DNA of 64,000 bases from CAIKZZ01 sp035524495 (lineage in GTDB: Bacteria > Pseudomonadota > Gammaproteobacteria > Steroidobacterales > Steroidobacteraceae), in assembly GCA_035524495.1 (NCBI GenBank), contig DATKOR010000045.1, positions 1-64,000 of the forward strand, written 5' to 3'. Shown here piece after piece: positions 1 through 7,273 of this stretch. The notes beneath the pieces are model-generated. The model did no database searches and was not told the DNA's origin. It saw only the letters and a list, made by a program, of their open reading frames with translations. A program made the translations under genes and the position numbers. How positions within the stretch are numbered: position 1 is the first letter of the stretch; each line of letters starts with the position of its first letter.

Positions 1-916
1 CGTCGAGCCTGAAGTTCCGGTCCGCGGCCGCGGCCCGCTGCGTGAACAACGCGACCGCGGCGAAGCTTGCGGCACAGTCGTCGGGATGCCCGGACGAGGG
101 GACGGCCAGCGGCGCCAGCCGGTAGACGATCTCGCCGCGAATGCCGAGCGGGATCTGACTGGTCACCAGCAGCCGCGGACCTCCTGCACGCGTCGCGAGC
201 CGGCTGAGCGGTGCGACGAGGTCCTTGGCGAGGTGCTCGACACTGTCGAGCACGAGCAAGGGCCGCGTTGCGCCAAGCGTCCGATCGAGCGCTGCGAACG
301 CGTCAGGCTCCTCCGCCAAGGACAGGCCGAGGGCAAGTGCGATCGCGGAGGGCACCTGCGCGATCGATGCGACGGCGGCGAGCGGAACGAGCGCCGTGCT
401 GCCGGGCGCGACGCGCGCGAGGATCTCCTCGGCGAGGCGGGTCTTGCCGACGCCAGGCGCGCCAACGATCGTGACGAGCCGCGCCTCTGCGAGGTGTGCC
501 TCGACGGCCTCGACGTCCTCCCCGCGGCCCACCAGGACCGTCAATTGCGCCGACCCTGTTCGGCGCGGCGCCGCGGCGGGAATCGCCGGGGGCTCGGCCG
601 GCGCCGGGACGTTCCCCGATGATCGGGACACGGGCGCTTCCAGCCGGTAGCCATAGCCCGGCACTGTCCGGATGGCGCCTGCGCCGAGCACCCGGCGCAG
701 GCTCGCGATCTGGGCCGGCAGGTTGTTCTCCTCGACGACCAGGTTTGGCCACACGCGCTCGAGCAGCATCGCCTTGCTCACGAGCTTGCCCGGGTGCTCG
801 GCGAGGACCAGCAGCAGGTCAAAGGCGCGTGCGCCGACGTCGACCGGACGCCCGGCGCGGCACAACGATCGTTCGGAAGGATCGAGTTCGAACGCCCCGA
901 TCCGGATGACGTCCAT
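1..916 (-). CDS. Winged-helix regulator with ATPase domain, truncated at window edge
   Basis: This is the N-terminal 305 residues of a transcription factor whose C-terminus lies outside the window. Residues 1-95 read as an OmpR/PhoB-type winged helix ending in the typical VPGYGYRLEAP wing. A linker rich in Ala and Pro follows, then an ATPase domain with a Walker A GAPGVGKT at about 152-159 and a Walker B-like LLVLDSVEHL. This layout is known from large proteobacterial and actinobacterial regulators with a C-terminal TPR or NB-ARC-like sensor part. The ATG at 914-916 is chosen because the winged-helix domain begins right after it. It is divergent from the DUF4242 gene pair, with a 231-bp gap, so it may control that pair; this is inference. 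Confidence 0.85.
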   Translation of the reverse strand, partial: MDVIRIGAFELDPSERSLCRAGRPVDVGARAFDLLLVLAEHPGKLVSKAMLLERVWPNLVVEENNLPAQIASLRRVLGAGAIRTVPGYGYRLEAPVSRSSGNVPAPAEPPAIPAAAPRRTGSAQLTVLVGRGEDVEAVEAHLAEARLVTIVGAPGVGKTRLAEEILARVAPGSTALVPLAAVASIAQVPSAIALALGLSLAEEPDAFAALDRTLGATRPLLVLDSVEHLAKDLVAPLSRLATRAGGPRLLVTSQIPLGIRGEIVYRLAPLAVPSSGHPDDCAASFAAVALFTQRAAAADRNFRLD

Positions 917-1147
917 GCGACAGGTCCCCTTGGGCGACGAGCCGCAGGTCTTGCGTCTTGCCGATGTGGGCGTCTCGCGCTCCGCCCTTTGAGTGCGCTT
1001 GCTTTTAGAATAATTTCACGACGGATTCAAGACGTCGGCAGGGTCGCCGTCCGATGCTGTGTCCACGCCCGGGGGACGGCCTGGCAAGGCTACAGGCAGC
1101 ACCGAAAGGCGCGGTCTTTTGCATCGCACAATAACGAGGAGACAACC

Positions 1148-1420
1148 ATGCCGAAGTTCGTCATCGAAAGAGACATTCCGGGTGCCGGCAAGATGAGTCC
1201 GGCCGACCTCAAGATGATCTCGCAGAAGTCCTGCGGCGTGCTGAGCAGCCTCGGACCGAGCGTGCAATGGGTCCAGAGCTACGTCACCGGCGACAAGATC
1301 TACTGCATCTACCAGGCGGCCGACGAGTCTCTCGTCCGACGCCACGCAGAGCTCGGCGGATTCCCGGCCAACCGAATCTCGCGCGTGACCTCGGTCATCG
1401 ACCCCGCCACCGCGGAATAG
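1148..1420 (+). CDS. DUF4242 family small protein (cytoplasmic)
   Basis: The product is a 90-residue protein without a signal peptide. It begins MPKFVIERDIPGAG and carries the WVQSYVTGDKIYCIY core of DUF4242, a ferredoxin-like fold family whose studied member (SCO4226 of Streptomyces) binds nickel. A purine-rich stretch AACGAGGAGA lies just upstream of the ATG and supports the start. The next gene encodes an exported copy of the same fold, so the two may act on the same ligand in different compartments. The function is not known. Confidence 0.85.
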   Translation: MPKFVIERDIPGAGKMSPADLKMISQKSCGVLSSLGPSVQWVQSYVTGDKIYCIYQAADESLVRRHAELGGFPANRISRVTSVIDPATAE

Positions 1421-1494
1421 GGACGCCTGCGACGTCGCGACGGCCCGATCCGCGTCCGAATCCGGCGGGCCTCCCACCTCAACTGGAGATCGTC

Positions 1495-1851
1495 ATGAAA
1501 ACTCTGATTCTCGTCCTGGCCGCGTGCTTCGCGATTCCCGCCATCGCGGCTGATGCGCCGGCGCAAAGCCCGGCGCCCGAGGCGAAGGCGCCGATGCACC
1601 GCTACCTGATCGAGCGCACTTTTCCGGCCGGTGCGCTGAAGGGGCTCGATGCCGCGACCAAAAAGAAGGTGAACGCCAACAATGCGTCGGTCGGCGTGCG
1701 CTGGGTGCAGAGCTACGCGAACGCCGACGAAACCAAGACCTATTGCGTCTATGAGGGTCCGAGCGAGGCGGCGGTCCGCAAGGCGGCCGAGCTCAACCAC
1801 CTGCCGGTCGACAGCGTCATCGAGGTGCCGGTGACGCTGAAGCCGCACTAG
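1495..1851 (+). CDS. Exported DUF4242 family protein
   Basis: The product has 118 residues. An N-terminal signal peptide (MKTLILVLAACFAIPAIAA) is followed by a DUF4242 domain with the signature RWVQSYANADETKTYCVYEG, matching the WVQSYVTGDKIYCIY core of the upstream gene. The ATG at 1495 is preceded by AACTGGAGAT, a good ribosome binding site. It lies 74 bp after its cytoplasmic paralogue on the same strand, so the two are probably cotranscribed. The product is likely periplasmic; the ligand is unknown. The gene ends just before a strong hairpin. Confidence 0.85.
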   Translation: MKTLILVLAACFAIPAIAADAPAQSPAPEAKAPMHRYLIERTFPAGALKGLDAATKKKVNANNASVGVRWVQSYANADETKTYCVYEGPSEAAVRKAAELNHLPVDSVIEVPVTLKPH

Positions 1852-1862
1852 GGATCTTCGTC

Positions 1863-1895
1863 GCCGGCGAGGCGCTGCTGCAGCGCCTCGCCGGC
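1863..1895. terminator. Perfect 15-bp hairpin between convergent genes
   Basis: GCCGGCGAGGCGCTG and its exact reverse complement are separated by only three bases. The structure lies between the convergent ends of the exported DUF4242 gene and the SYLF gene, and GGCGGTTTT follows on the plus strand shortly after. It most likely works as a bidirectional transcription terminator. Confidence 0.7.
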
Positions 1896-1917
1896 AGTGG
1901 CGGCGGTTTTAACGCCG

Positions 1918-2754
1918 CTAGTGCGGTTTTGGATCGTTGAGCGGATACGTCGTCGCGGCACTCGACTCGAGGCCCCGGCCGTCCGGCGGTGGCGAGGACG
2001 TCGGTGCGGCGGGTGCTGCCGGGCGAGCGCTCGTCTGCTGAGCCGTTGCGGGGGGCGCCACGCCGTCGCCACCGCTCGGCAGCCGCCGTAGCGCATCGAG
2101 CAGTCGCTGCGCGCTCGGCGGCGGCGCCGGTGCGTTGGCAGCGATGATGTCGGACGCGAGTACACCGGGGCGCTCGTAGTAGGCCGCGTTCGCCTTGTGA
2201 TCGATCGCGAGCACCGTGCCGTCGACCGCAACGCCGGCGAACAGTCCCTTCGACTCGGAGTACGAGTAGATCTCGGCGAGGCCGACGTCCGTCGCGCCCG
2301 ATACCTGGCGGCCGAGCGGGCCGATCGCGACCGTCGCGTCGGCACCGAGGGTCAGTTTGCCGCCGGTCACGCCCTCGATGCTGCGACGGGTCGTGAACAC
2401 CAAGATGACGTCGCTGACCTCGAGGCCCCACTGGAACCCGAAGCTGCCGCCGCCGAGCGTCAGGAACACGGGATTGCTCCAGCGGCCCTGCGCGTCGCGC
2501 ACCATCAACAGCCCCTTGGCGCCGCGGCCGCCCGCGATCAACGCGACCTTCACGACGTTCGGAATGACCGCGATGCCCTGCGCGCGGCGCATCAGCCAGT
2601 CCGGAATCCTCTGGTCGGGCATCGCCTGCGTGTTCTGCAGCACCTGTGTGGCCTGCAGTACCCGCGCCTCTTCGCGATTGCCGGCGAACGCCGTGGCATT
2701 CGCGATCACCAACAGCCCCACCGAGAGCACGATGCGTCGTGCGACCATGGTCAA
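1918..2754 (-). CDS. Exported SYLF/Ysc84-domain protein
   Basis: The product has 278 residues with a signal peptide (VLSVGLLVIANATAFAG). The body matches the SYLF (Ysc84) family: a GIAVIPNVVKVALIAGGRGAKG stretch near residue 60, then GGSFGFQWGLEVSDVILVF and a GPLGRQVSGATD segment. SYLF domains in eukaryotes bind phospholipids; bacterial exported versions are widespread and poorly characterised. The C-terminal 60 residues are Pro/Ala-rich and look disordered. ATG 2754 or an ATG two codons later could be used. It is divergent from apbE, with a 128-bp gap full of inverted repeats. Confidence 0.85.
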   Translation of the reverse strand: MTMVARRIVLSVGLLVIANATAFAGNREEARVLQATQVLQNTQAMPDQRIPDWLMRRAQGIAVIPNVVKVALIAGGRGAKGLLMVRDAQGRWSNPVFLTLGGGSFGFQWGLEVSDVILVFTTRRSIEGVTGGKLTLGADATVAIGPLGRQVSGATDVGLAEIYSYSESKGLFAGVAVDGTVLAIDHKANAAYYERPGVLASDIIAANAPAPPPSAQRLLDALRRLPSGGDGVAPPATAQQTSARPAAPAAPTSSPPPDGRGLESSAATTYPLNDPKPH

Positions 2755-2766
2755 TCCCCTGTGCTA

Positions 2767-2849
2767 CCTCGTTATCCAAGACCACGGAACCCGCGTCAGG
2801 TTCCGCTGCCCCATGATAACCGAGGAGGCGGTGGCCGCGTCGCGGCCAC
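2767..2849. promoter_or_regulatory. Nested inverted repeats in divergent promoter region
   Basis: Between the divergent SYLF and apbE genes, CCTCGTTATC (2767-2776) is mirrored by GATAACCGAGG (2815-2825) with one inserted base. Inside it GGAACC (2786-2791) is mirrored by GGTTCC (2799-2804). A separate repeat, GTGGCCGCG and CGCGGCCAC around a single T, lies at 2831-2849. These could be operators or an RNA structure. No regulator is assigned. Confidence 0.35.
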
Positions 2850-2882
2850 ACAGCTGATAATGGCGGCTCCCGGAGGATCTAC

Positions 2883-3857
2883 ATGCGCACCGTCGTCGCC
2901 CTCGGAGCCCTGGCACTGTCGCTGATTGCAGTCAGTTCGGCGCGCGCCGACTGGATGCACCGTGAAGAATCGATCATGGGCACGCGCATCTACGTCGAGC
3001 TGTGGCACGACGACCGCATCCAGGGCGACGCCGCCATCGATGCCGTCATGGACAACATGCGGCGCATCGACGAGCTGATGAGCCACTACAAGCCCGAAAG
3101 TCAGTTGTCGCAGATCAACATGCACGCCGCGGTCGAGCCGGTTGCGGTGGATCCAGAGCTCTTCGACCTCATCAAGACGTCGATTCACTACTCCGAGATC
3201 ACCGAGGGCGCGTTTGATATCACGTACGCGAGCGTCGGCTACCTGTACGACTACCCGCGGCACGTGCACCCCACCGATGCCGAGATCAAGGCAGCGCTGC
3301 CCGGCATCAATTACCGCAACCTCATTCTCGACGCCGAGCACCATACGGTGCGCTTCGCCCGCGAGGGCATGCGCATCGACCTCGGCGGCATCGCCAAAGG
3401 CTACGCGTGCGACCAGGCGATAGAGATCGTCAAGCGCTTCGGCGTCAAGAACGCGATGGTGATGGCGGGCGGCGATACCCGGCTGCTCGGCGACCGCCGC
3501 GGCCGGCCGTGGATGGTCGGCATCCGCAATCCCGACAACAAGAACAAGGTTGTGCTCAGCATGCCGCTGTCGGACGTCGGCATCTCAACATCGGGTGATT
3601 ACGAGCGCTACTTTGACGAGGGCGGGGTCCGCTATCACCACATCATCGACCCGAAGACCGGCAAGAGCCCGACGGGCGTGCGCAGCGTGACGATCATCGG
3701 GCCGACCGCGACCGACACCGAAGGCTGGTCGAAAGGCGTGTTCATCAAGGGTCCGGCGGAGGGCATCCGCCTGATCGAGCAATACCCGCAGATGGATGCC
3801 GTCGTCGTCGACAAGGACGGCAAGGTCTGGTACTCGAAGGGCCTCGCGCCGCCGTAA
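2883..3857 (+). CDS. apbE: FAD:protein FMN transferase (ApbE)
   Basis: The product has 324 residues with a signal peptide (MRTVVALGALALSLIAVSSARA). ApbE enzymes use FAD to attach FMN covalently to a Ser or Thr of exported redox proteins, with Mg2+, in the periplasm. Family motifs visible in order are EGAFDIT, RIDLGGIAKGYACD, GISTSGDYERYF and HHIIDPKTG, with the late metal-binding region at DTEGWSK. GGAGGATCTAC precedes the ATG. No NqrC, RnfG or FMN-bind protein is encoded nearby. The adjacent convergent gene encodes a DUF3570 barrel with a flavinylation-like DQVTGAS sequence, which is a candidate substrate. The enzyme call is firm and the substrate is inferred. Confidence 0.93.
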   Translation: MRTVVALGALALSLIAVSSARADWMHREESIMGTRIYVELWHDDRIQGDAAIDAVMDNMRRIDELMSHYKPESQLSQINMHAAVEPVAVDPELFDLIKTSIHYSEITEGAFDITYASVGYLYDYPRHVHPTDAEIKAALPGINYRNLILDAEHHTVRFAREGMRIDLGGIAKGYACDQAIEIVKRFGVKNAMVMAGGDTRLLGDRRGRPWMVGIRNPDNKNKVVLSMPLSDVGISTSGDYERYFDEGGVRYHHIIDPKTGKSPTGVRSVTIIGPTATDTEGWSKGVFIKGPAEGIRLIEQYPQMDAVVVDKDGKVWYSKGLAPP

Positions 3858-3875
3858 GTGGCGCAACCTGCGGGC

Positions 3876-5063
3876 CTAGAAGAAGATCGACAGGAAGGCC
3901 TGCACGACGTTCGCATTGTAGTGGTAGAGCGGCTCGGTTCCGGCCGGCAGTTGGCGCTGCGTCGCGTCCCGGAAGTCCTTGAACTTGTACATGATGTAGT
4001 CGTAATGCAGCGAGCCCGACGCCTTCTTCACGAGCCAGTGCTGTGACTTGAGGAAGTCGTAGGTCACCGCAGCGCCGACCGCGTTGTTGTCCTGCGCCGC
4101 CAGTTCCTTGTCGCGCGCCATGTAGTTCTGCTGGTTCGCGAACTGGAACAGATCGGAGTAGAACGACGCGGAGTTCTGCTTGTAGTACCGGTAGGTGAGG
4201 TCCGCGATCAGCCGATCGTTCAGGAAGGGCTCGGTGTAGTCGACCTCGACCGTGTGCGCGTGGATGTCCCAGGTGTCGAAGAAGTAGCGGTACTTGCCGG
4301 TCACCGAGGCGTGCCAGGGCAGGAAGTACTTCAGGCGGCCGGCGACCGCGTTGCTGGTGCGCGTGCCCGGATAGACCTCGGGACCGGTCAGGTAGATCGC
4401 CGACCCGGGCCCGGCGAGGTAGCGGATCGCGCGGTAAGGGTTCTGAAGGTAACCCTGCTCGGTGATTGCCTCGTAGTCGAAGCCCGAGATCAGGTTGCGC
4501 GTCAGGATCTGCGAGACGCCGAGCGACCAGGTCTTGCGGTCGACGCGCTTGCGGAAGTTGGGGTCCTTCTGGTGCGCGGCGTTGATGACCCGCGTCACGA
4601 TGTCCCAGCCGCGGCTCGCGCCGATCGATATCGTCGTCAGGTCGCCGAACATGCTCTGCGAGATGCCGAAGCTCGCGGTGCTCGAATCGTAGTCGTTCTC
4701 GATGCTGCTCTGGACGCCGGCGCTATAGGTCGTCTTGCCGTACAGGTAGTCGACACCGAGCTGCTTTTGCTTGCGCACCTCGTGCAGCGGGCTCGCCCCG
4801 AGCACGATCATGTCGATCGACGCCCCGGTAACCTGGTCAACTTGGTAGCCGGCGGTGACCGAGATGTTGTCGGAGAAGTTCTTGCGCACGAGCACGGCTG
4901 GGCCCTGTGCCTTCAGGCCGCCGCCGTCGTACACCCGCCAGCTGGCGTCGGCGCGCTCCTCTGGCAGCACGTCGGCCACGGCGCTCGCGGCGACCAGGCA
5001 CGCGAGCGCCGCCGCGCACAGCGGACGGCGCAGGGGACGCGGCTTGGACACGATCCGATCCAT
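3876..5063 (-). CDS. DUF3570 outer-membrane barrel protein
   Basis: The product has 395 residues with a signal peptide ending near AVADVLPEE. The body alternates hydrophobic and polar residues in beta-barrel style and ends in Phe-Phe (VQAFLSIFF), the usual C-terminal signal of outer-membrane barrels. It reads as DUF3570. Residues 76-82, DQVTGAS, resemble the Dxx(S/T)GA(T/S) motif to which ApbE attaches FMN, and apbE ends 19 bp away on the other strand. It is the last gene of a minus-strand run with DUF4266, TlpA and two other envelope proteins. The function is unknown; a role in envelope redox chemistry is inferred. Confidence 0.85.
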   Translation of the reverse strand: MDRIVSKPRPLRRPLCAAALACLVAASAVADVLPEERADASWRVYDGGGLKAQGPAVLVRKNFSDNISVTAGYQVDQVTGASIDMIVLGASPLHEVRKQKQLGVDYLYGKTTYSAGVQSSIENDYDSSTASFGISQSMFGDLTTISIGASRGWDIVTRVINAAHQKDPNFRKRVDRKTWSLGVSQILTRNLISGFDYEAITEQGYLQNPYRAIRYLAGPGSAIYLTGPEVYPGTRTSNAVAGRLKYFLPWHASVTGKYRYFFDTWDIHAHTVEVDYTEPFLNDRLIADLTYRYYKQNSASFYSDLFQFANQQNYMARDKELAAQDNNAVGAAVTYDFLKSQHWLVKKASGSLHYDYIMYKFKDFRDATQRQLPAGTEPLYHYNANVVQAFLSIFF

Positions 5064-5071
5064 GCGCGTCT

Positions 5072-5299
5072 TCAGTTGCAGCCGCAGCCGCCGCCGGCCT
5101 CGCCGGTGCCGCCCCGCGCGCCTTCGCGGTTCTCGCGCACGTGCGTGATGTAGGAGGTCGCGATCGCATCGCGATCCCAGGCCATCACGCGATCCGCGAG
5201 CCGCTCGCGCTCATACGGCTTGACCCACGGCTGGATCTGGCCGCAGGCCGAGGTCAGCGCCACGCATCCGAGCAGGACGAGCATGCCGAGCCTGTTCAT
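5072..5299 (-). CDS. DUF4266 small lipoprotein with Gly/Cys tail
   Basis: The product is 75 residues long with a lipoprotein signal (lipobox LTSAC, lipidated Cys at 19). Mature features are WVKPYERERLADRVMAWD and REGARGGTGEAGGGCGCN at the C-terminus. This matches DUF4266, a small family usually encoded beside DUF3570. The tail holds two Cys in a Gly-rich setting (GGGCGCN), which could bind metal, form a disulfide or be modified. The start at 5299 is 2 bp after the stop of the TlpA gene, and its stop is 8 bp before the DUF3570 start, so the three are probably translated together. The TlpA neighbour may handle these cysteines; this is inference. Confidence 0.82.
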   Translation of the reverse strand: MNRLGMLVLLGCVALTSACGQIQPWVKPYERERLADRVMAWDRDAIATSYITHVRENREGARGGTGEAGGGCGCN

Positions 5300-5301
5300 G
5301 G

Positions 5302-5811
5302 CTACTTCTCCATCAGCATCGCGCGCACCTGGTTCAGGTACTCGTTCTCGTCGCCCGGCACATAGCTGCGGTGCACCCAGCGCAACGTGCCCTTGCGATC
5401 GATCAGCACGGTCGTCGGCATGCCGGAGACGTGGTACAGCTTGCTGACCGCGCTGTCCTTGTCGAACACGATCGGGAAGGTCACCGGCGTCTTGGCGATG
5501 AACCCTTCGGCGTCCTTGGCCTCCGGCTCGACGTTGACGCCGACCAGCGTGAAGCCGGCGCCCTTGTACTTCTTGTAGATCTGGTCGAGCAGCGGGAATT
5601 CCTTGCGGCACGGCTCGCACCACGAGGCCCAGAAGTTGACCATGACGACCTGGCCGCGCAGCTTCTCGAGGCCGAGCGGGGCGCTGCCGCCGCGCAACGG
5701 CAGCGAGAACGCGGGTGCCGGCTGCCCGATCGGGTCGGCGGCGGTTGCCGTCGAGGACACGCTCGCGGCGGCGGCGAGTGCAAGCGCGGGAAGAAGTGTC
5801 TTGATCCTCAT
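5302..5811 (-). CDS. TlpA-like periplasmic thioredoxin
   Basis: The product has 169 residues with a signal peptide (ALALAAAASVSSTATAA) and a thioredoxin fold with the redox motif WASWCEPC. The cis-Pro loop reads SGMPTTVLIDRKG. TlpA/ResA-type proteins reduce disulfides in the periplasm, often in apocytochrome or metal-centre partners. It sits between a barrel lipoprotein gene and the DUF4266 gene in one minus-strand run. Candidate clients are the Cys tail of DUF4266 and the CxxCH proteins of this locus; that is inference. A second TlpA protein with WCGSC is encoded at 17603. Confidence 0.92.
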   Translation of the reverse strand: MRIKTLLPALALAAAASVSSTATAADPIGQPAPAFSLPLRGGSAPLGLEKLRGQVVMVNFWASWCEPCRKEFPLLDQIYKKYKGAGFTLVGVNVEPEAKDAEGFIAKTPVTFPIVFDKDSAVSKLYHVSGMPTTVLIDRKGTLRWVHRSYVPGDENEYLNQVRAMLMEK

Positions 5812-5836
5812 GAATGGTCTCCGTGCTATTGCCTGT

Positions 5837-6526
5837 TCAGAAGAACACCGTTACGCCGAGGCCGGTCTCGAGGTTGTGGGTGGTCTTGGTCGAGCCGAGC
5901 AGGTCCATGTCGAAGATGCTGTCGCGTATATCGAAGTGCGCGGCCAGCCAGTCGTTGAGCAGCAGTCGGTAGCCGGCGCCGACGGCCACCGTGAAGCGGT
6001 TGTCGCCGGCGAAGTGGGTCGCGCCGACGCCGCCGACCACGTACAGCGCCGAGTTGAACGCGCGCCGGTTGCCGACGAAGACCTCGCCCGGGAACAGGTT
6101 GTACCCGAAGTCGAGGCTGTAATATGTGAGCCTGCGCTGACTATCGGTCAGCAGCTGTGCGCCGCCCGAGAGGCGCTCGTAGCTGGTGCGCCCCACGGTG
6201 GTGCGGCCGATCAGCGTCTGCGCGAAGAAGTCCTCGCTGATGTGATAGACGAGTCGCGCGCCCATCACCGGGTTGACCTCGAAATCCTCGGCGCTGTAGG
6301 TGCCGATGTAGGGCCCGATCTCGAAGTTCGAATTCTTGATCTTCGGGGTCTTGACCTTGCGGCGCACGACCTCCGGCTCGACGACCGCCGGAGCCGCGCC
6401 CTCGGCCGAGGTCGCCTCGACCGGCAGCTCCTCGGGGCGCTGCTTCTTGTGGAACGGCCACATCGAGCAGCCACCCAGCGCGAGCGCGCAGGCAATCAGA
6501 AAAAGAACGCGAAGCCTGCTTTCCAT
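5837..6526 (-). CDS. Outer-membrane beta-barrel lipoprotein
   Basis: The product has 229 residues with a lipobox LALGGC (lipidated Cys at 20), a charged linker with KTPKIKNSNFEIG, and a barrel-like domain from about residue 70. It ends in GLGVTVFF, the Phe-terminal barrel signature. Its pattern recalls the outer-membrane beta-barrel family common in myxobacteria (OMP_myx_plus), which includes gliding-associated GltA/GltB-type proteins; this is a recollection, not a search result. Its start lies inside the 3' end of the SH3/barrel gene (31-bp overlap), so translation is probably coupled. The ATG at 6526 is chosen for the signal peptide. Confidence 0.8.
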   Translation of the reverse strand: MESRLRVLFLIACALALGGCSMWPFHKKQRPEELPVEATSAEGAAPAVVEPEVVRRKVKTPKIKNSNFEIGPYIGTYSAEDFEVNPVMGARLVYHISEDFFAQTLIGRTTVGRTSYERLSGGAQLLTDSQRRLTYYSLDFGYNLFPGEVFVGNRRAFNSALYVVGGVGATHFAGDNRFTVAVGAGYRLLLNDWLAAHFDIRDSIFDMDLLGSTKTTHNLETGLGVTVFF

Positions 6527-7269
6527 TCGTTCCGATCCTCGTTTTGGTCGCGCTTCGTGAACAGCACGTAGCTGCGGTAGTCGCCGCGCAGGATGAAGCG
6601 CCGGGACAGGTACCACTTGACGCCCAGGCCGTAGTAAGCGATCTGTTCGGTTCTCTCGGGCGGCGAGATGATCGTCGCCTTCGGCTGGATCCGGACGACG
6701 CCGGTGCCGAGGTCCAGGAACGGCGCGACGCGCCAGTCCGGCCGCGGCGAATGCGCAAGGCCGAGCAGCGCGATCAGGCCGTTCGAGGCGTGCCCGATCG
6801 TCTGCGCCACCTGCAGCTCGGTTGCGAGGTTCGCGTTCAGCGAATAGCCGACGTACAGGCTGTTGACGTTGCCGCCGCCGAAGTTTCCGGTCTGCGCGCC
6901 GGCCTCCCAAGGCCAGACGTCGAAGTCGCGGTGCGACAGGTCCTCGAGCGGCAGCTTCTCGCCGCTCGCGAGCAGCGTCTCGCGCATGTTGTCGCGGAAC
7001 GCCCAGCCTTCGTGGTCGTACTCGTCGCGGACCTTGAACCAGTCGGTGCGACGGAACAGGATCTCGACGCGCTCGCCGCGCGGAATCACTCTGAACACCG
7101 GGTAGCCGCCGCCGGGGCCCGTGTGCAGCTCGAGGTACGGATCCGCGACCGCGACTTCCGCGTAGCGGCCGGCATCGCGGTCGAATTGCCGCGCCGCGTC
7201 CCCCGAGTGTGCGAGTCCCGCTGCCGTGGCCAGAATAAGTAAGGTCGCGAGCTTCAGGACTTTACGCAT
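6496..7269 (-). CDS. Exported SH3-like domain plus beta-barrel protein
   Basis: The product has 257 residues with a signal peptide (MRKVLKLATLLILATAAGLA). Residues 35-100 form a bacterial SH3-like domain: DPYLELHTGPGGGYPVFRVIPRGE followed by VEILFRRTDWFKVRDEYDHEGWAF. Such domains often bind peptidoglycan or envelope proteins. The rest is barrel-like and ends GFAFFF. The combination suggests an outer-membrane barrel with a periplasmic SH3 plug or tether. It lies 4 bp after the stop of the HzsA-like gene and overlaps the following barrel lipoprotein gene by 31 bp. The two barrels may form a pair. Confidence 0.82.
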   Translation of the reverse strand: MRKVLKLATLLILATAAGLAHSGDAARQFDRDAGRYAEVAVADPYLELHTGPGGGYPVFRVIPRGERVEILFRRTDWFKVRDEYDHEGWAFRDNMRETLLASGEKLPLEDLSHRDFDVWPWEAGAQTGNFGGGNVNSLYVGYSLNANLATELQVAQTIGHASNGLIALLGLAHSPRPDWRVAPFLDLGTGVVRIQPKATIISPPERTEQIAYYGLGVKWYLSRRFILRGDYRSYVLFTKRDQNEDRNEWKAGFAFFF

Positions 7270-7273
7270 TCGC

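Noticed and set aside
5072..5299. Treating the DUF4266 lipoprotein as a RiPP precursor
   Set aside because: It has a lipobox, and no modifying enzyme such as a radical SAM, YcaO or DUF692 protein is encoded nearby.
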